64,000 nt of DNA from Ciona savignyi (lineage: Eukaryota > Chordata > Ascidiacea > Phlebobranchia > Cionidae): NCBI GenBank assembly GCA_000149265.1, contig CH001961.1, forward strand, positions 179,960-243,959, written 5' to 3'. The position numbers and the translations under genes are program-made. This document shows, in pieces, positions 55,701 to 64,000 of this stretch. How positions within the stretch are numbered: the first letter of the stretch is position 1; every line of letters begins with the position of its first letter. The notes beneath the pieces were generated by a model. It had not been told where the DNA came from, did not search any database, and worked only from the letters and a program-made list of their open reading frames with translations.

Positions 55701-58700
55701 GACCAGTGACGGGCAGTACTTGGCTCTCGGACTTTTCAGCGGCGTCATCAGTATTCGGAGCAAACTTGGTGAAGAAAAGATCAAAATTGAGCGTCCAGGA
55801 GGATCCTTGTCACCAGTTTGGTCCCTGAAATGGAACCACAAGTAAACCACAGATTTCACTTTCTTTTTAGGGCAAATTTGGGTACAGTTAAATCTAGTTA
55901 TTATGCCATTATCGCTACTATATCCCTTTTGCAATACAGTATGCTGTAGCTGTTTTACTTATACAACAAACGGCTTTGGGACTAGCCCATTTTTTATTCG
56001 AACCTTACCCCCCAAAAAATTGTAGGGTGCATTGATAAATTAGTAGCAGCCAAGCAGACTTATATATCACACTGCATGAACATTTTTTCAGAGATGATAC
56101 GAATGATGTTTTAACTGTGTGCGATTGGGGCCAGACTTTGTCCTTTTATCACCTAAATGGAAAACAGGTAAATACAACTATTTCTACATGTCAATGCATT
56201 GCCTATAGTTACTCATAAATTCTTAAAATCTCAGTAATTTATACTTTCTTTTCACTAGTTTGAAAGCAGTCTTCTTTTCATATATGTGTTATCCTATTGC
56301 AGGATTAAATTCTAACCCCTATGTTTATACTTTTAAGTCAACACAACCTTAATTTGCTATTTCAGTCCATTTTGTTATCCCAGCTTAAGTTTTGTAAATG
56401 TTTTATATAACCGACACTTGGTAATTTTTAACTGTAGTTGAAATTTGCTATACTTTTATAACATTAATTGCAATAAAATTAATATACCTCAAAGTATATT
56501 AGTAATCCCAATAAATGGAAAAACAGACAGTGGTTTGGCTAAAAATGCAGATTTCCCGAATGCTAACCTCCTTGGTTTTTCCATTCACAAGGATTAAGCA
56601 TGAATATCCTATCCTTATCCAAGTTTTTCCTGTATGGTAACCCTCTCTCCCATTCAAATGATTAACATGAATATTATATCCTAAAATAAACAGCACTAAT
56701 ACAAATCTTTACCAGATCGGAAAAGACGCGAAACTTGATTACGACCCATGTGCGGTGCAGTACTATGACCAGGGAAAGTACCTAGTTGTGGGTGGGTCTA
56801 ACAAGAAGACCTGTCTGTACTCGAAAGAGGGGTATTTCCTCGGGGTTATATCGGACAGTAGTAGTGGATGGGTGTGGTGCATCGCGTGCAAACCGGACTC
56901 AAATGTAGTGGTGAGTGACATCTGTTTATCGTAGACTTAAAGTTATTTAAATTATGCCTCTACATAAGGTCAAAACTGCACCTGCAATTTCAGTTTGTTT
57001 TTAACTTTACATGATGGGCTCGTCACTAGGACCTTTTGTATAGGAATCGGTATATATGTATCGGTCTCGTAAACCATTTAACCACACAACCATACCCATG
57101 TTTATGCGTTCTTTTCTTTTTTATCGAGTCAAGTTTTAACCCATGTGGGTCTTCACTTGGACCGTTTTTGTTTATTTTATGCATCGACCACATTAACCAT
57201 TCAACCACACGATCGTACACCTTACACCTATGTTCCTTAGGTGGTCGGACACCAAGACGGCACAATCACTTGCCACCTCGTCACGTTTCAAACTGTGCAC
57301 GGATTGTACCGGGACTGCTACGCGTTCCGTCAAAATCTCACCAACGTCGTAGTGCAACGTCTCAACTCCGATATCAAGCACATTGATCTGGATGAGGATG
57401 ACGGCTCAAAACTCACCATAAAGTGCAACGATCTAGTGAAGCGAATATCGGTCTACAAGGACAAATTAGCAGTAAGTAGGAGACTAGGGTAGAACTTACC
57501 AGAAGTGATAAAGGTTGCGGGTAGGATATTCATGTTTATCCCCGTGAATGGGAAAACCAAGGGTGTTAACAACACACGTGGTTTGTTGGTAACAAACTAG
57601 CTGGGTAGAAACTAAAGCGAGATTAGTAATTGGTGGAAAGTGCCTTGCAAGTAGAACCAGCACAATTTGCATGAGTAGGAAAGGGTCTGTTGGGATAGGA
57701 TATTCATGTTTATTCCTGTGAATGGGAAAACCAAGGTGGTTACCACACTGGCAATCGTCAAATCGCCTCGCTCATAATAAGAGGTGGTAAGTATGCGATA
57801 TTTCGTTTTGTACCTCTTTATCAGTCAATCTTTGATTGACAGATTCTGAAACGTTTTAAATAATTACCCAAATATATCAAACTCCACCTCCCAGGTCCAG
57901 TTGTCGGATCGTATAGTCATCTACCAACATGAGACAAAGGATGGGGAATCGAAGTACGTCCCGGTAAACAAAATACTCAAGAAGTTTGAATGCAATCTGC
58001 TGGTGGTGTGCAGCGAAAACATCATACTTTGCCAGGTTGGTCTTTGTGGTGGTGGAAGTGATTTTATTCCTAGTCGGCTAGGATAGGATAATTTATTAAT
58101 GTTTATTTCTGTGAATGGGAAAACCAAGGGAGTTAACACACGGGCAATCGTCAGATCACCTCACGCCCACCGTCGGGTTACCGGAGCTATTGCAGTGTGT
58201 TGTGTATGATAGACACAGTACTTCAATTTGGTAGAACCCATTAATCTGCTGGGTTCAGGCAATGTCTGTAAAGTGCCTTGCCCAAAGGGGACTCACCAAC
58301 TAGCTAGCGACCAGTTTTAAACCTGCAACCATTCGGTTAAAAGGTGTCTTACTAATCCACAAGACTAACTGGTCAGATAGTCAAGGTAAAATCGTTTAAA
58401 ACTGGCCAAGGTAATATTAAAAGAACTTAAATTCAAGTTGCTAAAATTAAAAAATAAGGATTTGTATCTAAATATGTAACGCGGCCGATTTATAGACTGA
58501 TTTCCATATAAAAACGGTCATAGTGACTAGCCCCAAATGGATTTAAAACTTAGTAGAGGTGAAAGTAAGAACGCATCATTTTGTATTCCATTTTCGATTC
58601 TGGAATATTCTGGACAGGCCGAATTTACTTTGCTCTCTGAATTTACCAATTCTGGAATGGTTGTACAGTTGTGTGGCCAAATGGTACACTCGACCGATAC

Positions 58701-61700
58701 ATATAATGACTTGTAACATAAAAAACGGTCTTAGGAACAACCCCATCATGGGTTTGAAACTAAGGCCGCTAAGAAAAAAATATTTTGGAATAGCCCGATC
58801 CTGATTTTCCACATTTATTGATCCACTTATTCCTAGGAGAGCAAGTTGTCTTGTTTTTCAATGGACGGAGAGAAACAAAGGGATTGGTCCTTGGAAGCGA
58901 ACATACGTTACATCAAGGTTATAGGAGGTCCCGGTGGGAGGGAAGGAATGCTGCTCGGGTTAAAGAATGGACAGGTATGTCTTGGGTTAAAGTGTTGACA
59001 GGTATTTCTCGGGTTAAAGAATGGACAGGTATGTCTTGGGTTAAAGAACGGACAGGTATGTCTCGGGTTAAAGAATGGACAGGTATGTCTTGGGTTAAAG
59101 AACGGACAGGTATGTCATGGGTTAAAGTATGGACAGGTATTTTTCGAGTTCAAGAATGGACAGGTATGTCTCAGGTTAAAGAATGGACAGGTATGTCTTG
59201 GGTTAAAGAACGGACAGGTATGTCTAGGGTTAAAGAATGGACAGGTATGTCATGGGTTAAAGAATGGACAGGTATGTCATGGGTTAAAGTATGGACAGGT
59301 ATTTTTCGAGTTCAAGAATGGACAGGTATGTCTTGGGGTTAAAGAAGGGACAGGTATGTCACAGTTTAAAGTATGGACAGGTATTTTTCGGGTTCAAGAA
59401 TGGACAGGTATGTCTTGGGTTAAAGATTGGACAGGTATGTCTCGGGTTAAAGAATGGACAGGTATGTCTCGGGTTAAAGAAGGGACAGGTATGTCACGGG
59501 TTAAAGTATGGACAGGTATTTTTCGGGTTCAAGAATGGACAGGTATGTCTTGGGTTAAAGAAGGGACAGGTATGTCTCGGGTTAAAGAATGGACAGGTAT
59601 GTCTTGGGGTTAAAGAAGGGACAGGTATGTCACGGGTTAAAGTATGGACAGGTATTTTTCGGGTTTAAGAATGGACAGGTATGTCTTGGGTTAAAGAATG
59701 GACATTGGGCAGGTATGTCTCGAGTTAAAGTATTGAAAGGTATGTCTCAGGTTAAAGTGTGGACAGGTATTTCTCGGGTTAAAGAATGGACAGGTATGTT
59801 TCGGTTTAAAGAATGGACAGGTATGTCTTGGGTTAAAGATTGGACAGGTATGTCTTGGGTTAAAGATTGGACAGGTATGTCTTGGGTTAAAGATTGGACA
59901 GGTATGTCTCGGGTTAAAGAATGGACAGGTATGTCTTGGGTTAAAGAATGGACAGGTATGTCTTGGGTTAAAGAATGGACAGGTATGTTTCGGGTTAAAG
60001 AATGGACAGGTATGTCTCGGGTTAAAGAATGGACAGGTATGTCTCGGGTTAAAGAATGGACAGGTATGTCTCGGGTTAAAGAATGGACAGGTATGTCTTG
60101 GGTTAAAGAATGGACAGGTATGTCTTGGGTTAAAGAATGGACAGGTATGTTTCGGGTTAAAGAATGGACAGGTATGTCTCGAAAAGAATGGACAGGTATG
60201 TCTTGGGTTAAAGAATGGACAGGTATGTCTTGGGTTAAAGAATGGACAGGTATGTTTCGTGGTAAAGAATGGACAGGTATGTTTTGGGTTAAAGAATGGA
60301 CAGGTATGTCTAGGGTTAAAGAATGGACAGGTATGTCTCGGGTTAAAGAATGGACAGGTATGTCTCGGGTTAAAGAATGGACAGGTATGTCTTGGGTTAA
60401 AGAATGGACAGGTATGTCTTGGGTTAAAGAATGGACAGGTATGTTTCGGGTTAAAGAATGGACAGGTATGTCTCGAAAAGAATGGACAGGTATGTCTTGG
60501 GTTAAAGAATGGACAGGTATGTCTTGGGTTAAAGAATGGACAGGTATGTTTCGTGTTAAAGAATGGACAGGTATGTTTTGGGTTAAAGAATGGACAGGTA
60601 TGTCTCATAACTGCAATCTGCTTACTCCTCAAGTATACTGGATTTTACTGTTGTTGTAATTATCTCCTTGGTAATCTCACATAAGATTTGTTTCTTTTGC
60701 TCCAAGGTTTTGCAAATTTTCGTTGACAATCCGTTTCCGATCGAAATGCTAAAGATCAAGAGTTCCATTCGGTGTTTGGATCTGAGCATGAATCGAACGA
60801 AGTTGGCGATTATTTGTGACAACTCCACCTGTCATGTTTATGATATTGAAAGCAAAGAATTGCTCTTTGAGGTGGGCGGTAGATGCAATAATGGGCTGGT
60901 TGACAGAAACAACAGGACCAGGAATGTAGTCTACTGCTATGTAGACTACCAGTTACTAGGGTATTCCGGAGCTATCATTTTCGAAACATGTCGCTAGCTA
61001 GTCAGTTGTGTCGTGTTATTTGGCAAGGCACTTAACGAACATTGCCTGAACCCCAATGGATTGATCGGTTTTACTAAATTAAAGGAACGTGTCCATCAAA
61101 CACAACACACTGCAATAGCTTTCAGGGCATAATATAATTTGACGATTACCCATTAGGCGTTTTTTCATTCACAGGGATAAACATGATTATCCTATCCTGT
61201 TTTATCATCCTCCAAAAAACAGTTTAACTGTTTAAATCCAAATTAACAAAATTCCTTTCTCACATCCAAATAACAAAAGCTTCGATGCAAAACGAGGACA
61301 TGCTCTGCTACTTGAAACTGATCGTTAGCTAGTCAGTTACCCATTGGGCATTTTCCATTCACGAGGATAAACACAACTACCATATGGTCCTTCCAATTAC
61401 AGTTTAACTATTTAAATCCGAATTAACAAAAATCCATTCTCACAATGCTTCGATTTAGGAAGTGAATGCGAATAGCGTTGCATGGAACACACAGGGATAA
61501 ACATATCCTATCCTGTCCTATTATCCTACCAAACCCAGTTTAACTGTTTAAATCCAAATAACAAAATTCCATTCTCACATCCAAATAACAAAAGCTTCGA
61601 TGCAAAACGAGGACATGCTCTGCTACTTGAAACTGATCGTTAGCTAGTCAGTTACCCATTGGGCATTTTCCATTCACGAGGATAAACACAACTACCATAT

Positions 61701-63528
61701 GGTCCTTCCAATTACAGTTTAACTATTTAAATCCGAATTAACAAAAATCCATTCTCACAATGCTTCGATTTAGGAAGTGAATGCGAATAGCGTTGCATGG
61801 AACACACAGGGATAAACATATCCTATCCTGTCCTATTATCCTACCAAACCCAGTTTAACTGTTTAAATCCAAATAACAAAATTCCATTCTCACATCCAAA
61901 TAACAAAAGCTTCGATTTAGGAAGTAAACGCGAATAGCGTTGCATGGAACACACAAAACGAGGACATGCTCTGCTACTCCGGCAAGGGTCACCTTGGAAT
62001 CAAAGCTGCAGGATTTCCCTCCCAACAGAGACGAATGAATGGCTTCGTTGTGGGTTACTGTGGGTCGCGCATTTTCTGCCTGCACGTGCAGGCCATGCGC
62101 GCCGTCGACGTGCCACAGTCTGCACCGATGTACCAGTACCTTGATAGGCAGATGTATGAGTAAGTGTGCTTTGTTGTTTTAATGTCAACTTTGGCTGGTG
62201 TCTTGGGTTTTAGTTTTAAAAGGTAATAATTAAATATAAGAACAGTTTTCAAATTGATTTCAGGCGATTTCGGATTATTTTTGATTCCTTAGTAAGATTT
62301 GTAGGCAATCTTTTTTTTTAATTTTTAATTACTCAACAATGTTATTTTTATTAAATAAAATATTTTAAAGTGTTTAGGTCCCCCAACAAAAATAACAACA
62401 TATATAAATAGAATAACAGAAGTTTTTACAGCTTTTTTATTGCATTTGGAATGGTGGTAACAGGTTCAATAAATAATTTAGCAACAAAATGGGCTGATAA
62501 CAACCTGCTTCTGGACCTCACAAACTTGTGACCCACAAATTGGGTTTTATGAGAATTAACCCAATACAGGTTTCACTTGAATGAGTTCCCAACCCCCATG
62601 ACTGTTAATTCCCAGGTTAAAATAATGGTTGAACCGATAGATGATACTCTTTTAGAATGCCTGCTATGCCCATATGGCGTGATTCTTAAAGTATAAATCC
62701 CCCACCCTTAACCCACCCCTTAACCCCATGAAAATCAATCTTTAATTTAAACCCGGGGGTGGATATTAAGAATGACTTGACTGCTGTGACCATCAGGCTT
62801 TGTTTTTTAAGTATAAAAATGAGTGTTTTAATCCCCTCCCCCTCACCCCATCAGGCGTGGTTTTTAGTATAAACCATGGTGACTGGATATTTAGATTTAG
62901 ATATTGACTTGCTGCTGTGCATATCAGACTTTGTTCTTTCAGTATAAAAATCAGTGTTTAAATCCCTCCACCTTAACCCACCCCTCCCGTCCATTTGTGG
63001 GTTAGGAGGTCCAGAATCAGATTGTTATCGGCCCATTTTGTTGCAAAATTACAATATTTTTTCAGTATAAAAATCAATGTTTTAATACTCCTTATCCGAC
63101 CCACCCCCATGGAAACTATACTCGTTTAAAATGACTTGACTTCTGTGCCCATCAAGCTTTGTTCTTTAAGTTTAAAAATTAGTGTCTAAACCCCCCCACC
63201 CTTAACCCACCCCTTCACCCCATGAAAATCAATCTTTAGTTTAAACCCGGGGGGGGGGATATTAAGAATGACTCGACTTCTGTGCCCATCAGGCTTTGTT
63301 CTTTTATTATAAAAATCAATGTTTAACCCCCCCTCCTTATCCGACCCCCACCTTTAAACTGACCCCCCACCCAGGGAAGCGTACCAGATCGCATGCTTGG
63401 GCGTGACCGAGTCGGACTGGCACAACCTGTCGCAAAAAGCCCTGGAAGACTTGAATTTCAACGTCGCGAAAAAGGCTTTCACTCGCATTCGGAATCTACG
63501 TTACCTAGAGTTGGTGCAGAGTATTGAA
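52799..63528 (+). CDS. IFT122: IFT122, IFT-A complex WD-repeat subunit (5' 14 exons; continues past window)
   Basis: IFT122 is a core IFT-A subunit for retrograde intraflagellar transport and ciliary membrane-protein import. Exons: 52799-52857, 53600-53751, 54295-54373, 54579-54655, 55194-55260, 55698-55841, 56092-56167, 56716-56910, 57241-57471, 57895-58035, 58837-58974, 60707-60871, 61921-62159 and 63375-63528. All phases join (about 639 codons). Matches to vertebrate IFT122 include [54 protein letters not shown]-like [61 protein letters not shown] and [15 protein letters not shown]. These are the two N-terminal WD40 propellers and the start of the TPR region. The start is short but aligns (C-I-Y-D-I versus C-I-N-D-I). 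Introns 11 and 12 contain the donor array and the decoy exons. Confidence 0.96.
53050..53590. mobile_element. hAT-type MITE split by a second MITE, ending at the IFT122 exon 2 acceptor
   Basis: Outer element: AACATTTGGCCCACGGGGC, ACCGGCCTGTAGACTGTATC, and right end AGAAGTTACCCACCCATG. Inner element at 53,247-53,526: TGGAAAGTTCGT and ACGAACTTTCCA inverted ends with GTGCGCCGG/CCGGCGCA arms, 280 bp. The outer element ends about 10 bp before the exon 2 acceptor TTCTACAG. Confidence 0.65.
53898..54065 (+). mobile_element. Long SINE, 3'-truncated, IFT122 intron 2
   Basis: AATAGCTTGGTGGTATGGTG, AGGTTGCAGGTTCAAAAGTG, and a degraded body to about AAGTTCTAACAAG. Confidence 0.6.
54730..55020 (+). mobile_element. 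Long composite SINE, near full length, IFT122 intron 4
   Basis: ATCAGTCTAGTGGTTAAGTA to GGGGATAAACACGAATATCC, with AATGGGTTCTACCAAATTAA in the body. Confidence 0.78.
56555..56620 (+). mobile_element. SINE 3'-end fragment, IFT122 intron 7
   Basis: CCTCCTTGGTTTTTCCATTC and ATTAAGCATGAATATCCTA. Confidence 0.55.
57005..57220 (-). mobile_element. Two short tRNA-like SINEs in IFT122 intron 8
   Basis: Reversed copies at about 57,005-57,095 and 57,120-57,220, each with a degenerate GTGTGGTTAAATGGTTTACG-type A-box. The second ends 21 bp before exon 9. Confidence 0.65.
57520..57780 (-). mobile_element. SINE 3'-end fragments around a dispersed repeat, IFT122 intron 9
   Basis: GGATATTCATGTTTATCCCC at 57,520 and again at 57,695 flank a segment (57,597-57,690) that matches the repeat at 24,120-24,235 (AGATTAGTAATTGGTGG, GCAAGTAGAACC). 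Confidence 0.62.
58080..58370 (-). mobile_element. Long composite SINE in IFT122 intron 10
   Basis: Reversed, from ATGTTTATTTCTGTGAATGG to AACCATTCGGTTAAAAGG and CCACAAGACTAACTGG. Confidence 0.75.
58664..58780 (+). mobile_element. Short tRNA-like SINE, IFT122 intron 10
   Basis: AGTTGTGTGGCCAAATGG, then CATCATGGGTTTGAAACTAAG. It lies 57 bp before the exon 11 acceptor. A partial copy is also at 58,480-58,555. Confidence 0.65.
58975..60606 (+). repeat. 27-bp minisatellite built from the IFT122 exon 11 splice donor (~60 units)
   Basis: Each unit begins with the 5' splice site GTATGTCT(T/C)GGG and ends AAAGAATGGACAG, reproducing the last 18-20 bases of exon 11 (GGGTTAAAGAATGGACAG, 58,957-58,974) followed by the real donor at 58,975. 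The array has about 1,632 bp, roughly 60 units. Common variants are AAAGTATGG with GTATTTTTCG, AAAGAACGG, and a three-base-shorter CTCGAAAAG unit. A larger period of about 294 bp is visible near its 3' end, where blocks around 60,177 and 60,471 share variants. Long frames on both strands through it (9-residue repeats) are a product of the 27-bp period. Confidence 0.95.
60979..61200 (+). mobile_element. Long SINE lacking its head, IFT122 intron 12
   Basis: TTTCGAAACATGTCGCTAGC, GACATTGCCTGAACC-like body and GGGATAAACATGATTATCC. Confidence 0.7.
61220..61850 (+). repeat. ~315-bp tandem duplication carrying partial copies of IFT122 exon 13
   Basis: Two units (61,220-61,535 and 61,536-61,850) each contain CAGTTTAACTGTTTAAATCC, an exon-internal piece CAAAACGAGGACATGCTC (61,288 and 61,604), a SINE 3' piece, and an exon-start piece with acceptor CTTCGATTTAG then GAAGTGAATGCG (61,459 and 61,774). 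The true exon 13 begins at 61,921 after the same CTTCGATTTAG. Confidence 0.88.
62640..63372 (+). repeat. C-rich ~140-160-bp imperfect tandem repeat, IFT122 intron 13
   Basis: CATCAGGCTTTGTTCTTT, AGTATAAAAATCAGTGTTT and CCCACCCTTAACCCACCCC recur about five times, up to the exon 14 acceptor. No gene is seen. Confidence 0.7.
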
Positions 63529-63939
63529 GTAAGATCAAGGATTTTATTCATATTTTTAATCAGTTTTAAATATTTTGGACACTTATTTTTTTTGGAAATT
63601 TTAATTTTTTTTAATCAGTTTTAAATTTTATTAATTTTTTTAACCAGTTTTAATTTTTTTTTTTTAATTATATTTAAATAAAAATTCTATGTAACGTTCA
63701 ATTTTTTAATGCACTTAGAGACTTGCCAAGCAGGCAACTCATGCATAACTTCTTGTAAGCAAAACCATTTAATTTTATTTTAACATAAAAACAAACTATT
63801 TGTAATTTTAAAAGAGATTAAAAGGCCCACACATCTATAATGAAATTAAAAAGGGCTCACTTACAATAAAAGGCAAACAGATTGAGTAACTATTCTCCTT
63901 AGCAAAGAGCAAACTCACTAACCTGTCTGACAATTAGTC

Positions 63940-64000
63940 TGATGGTTTAGTGCTTCGCTGTTCAGCCAGAGGGTTGCAGGTACGAAACTGGTCGCTAGCT
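63940..64000 (+). mobile_element. Long SINE head at window end
   Basis: TTAGTCTGATGGTTTAGTGC to GGTCGCTAGCT; it continues past the window. Confidence 0.7.

Noticed and set aside
58975..60606. CRISPR-like array
   Set aside because: Units are contiguous with no unique spacers and the host is a eukaryote.
59691..60632. 313-codon minus-strand frame with HTCPFFNPR repeats
   Set aside because: Same cause: antisense reading of the 27-bp repeat.
58818..60659. Long plus-strand frames (up to 356 codons) with [13 protein letters not shown] 9-residue repeats
   Set aside because: They are produced by the 27-bp period of the donor minisatellite and are not in the IFT122 frame. No start context or homology is apparent.

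Overview
The window reads as a compact, AT-rich invertebrate chordate genome, most likely a Ciona-type sea squirt. The evidence is single-copy metazoan genes with short phase-conserved introns, dense tRNA-derived SINEs and MITEs, and splice acceptors lying a few bases upstream of start codons, as expected for spliced-leader trans-splicing. The species is inferred from this style, not proven. The gene models were built by reading splice sites and phases by hand and comparing with remembered vertebrate relatives. No search was run.

Positions 1-22,406 hold two copies of a segment of about 12.2 kb. Copy 1 is visible from 1 to 10,226 and copy 2 runs from about 10,227 to 22,406. Each carries the last exon(s) of a Dickkopf-3-like secreted protein gene (+), a three-exon NK3/bagpipe-type homeobox gene (-), and the last three exons of CDK5RAP3 (-). 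Copy 2 leads into the complete CDK5RAP3 gene (28,190-20,951). Copy 1 keeps only exons 8-10. The join between copies lies at a SINE, so it is either a SINE-mediated tandem duplication or two haplotypes laid end to end by the assembler.

From 20.9 to 30.7 kb lie CDK5RAP3 (UFMylation ligase adaptor) and, 179 bp upstream on the same strand, single-exon PRMT9, an operon-like pair. Positions 30.7-34.5 kb are transposon-rich and hold a 1.5 kb inverted-repeat element with one exon-like reading frame, plus old SINEs.

From 34.5 to 51.7 kb the minus strand carries SRP54, then B9D2, then SLC33A1 (10 exons, acetyl-CoA transporter). A complete seven-exon phytanoyl-CoA dioxygenase-family gene sits inside SLC33A1 intron 5 on the opposite strand. 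A 100-N gap lies just beyond SLC33A1 exon 10, between two inverted SINEs.

From 52.8 kb to the window end is the plus-strand IFT122 gene, of which 14 exons (about 639 codons, the WD-repeat half) are visible. Its intron 11 is the most unusual feature: the last bases of exon 11 plus its 5' splice site have expanded into about 60 tandem 27-bp units, each with a near-consensus donor. Intron 12 holds two decoy copies of the start of exon 13.

The genes do not form one pathway. B9D2 and IFT122 are both ciliary, SRP54 and CDK5RAP3 both act at the ER-bound ribosome, SLC33A1 supplies acetyl-CoA to the ER lumen, and NK3 and DKK3-like are developmental regulators.
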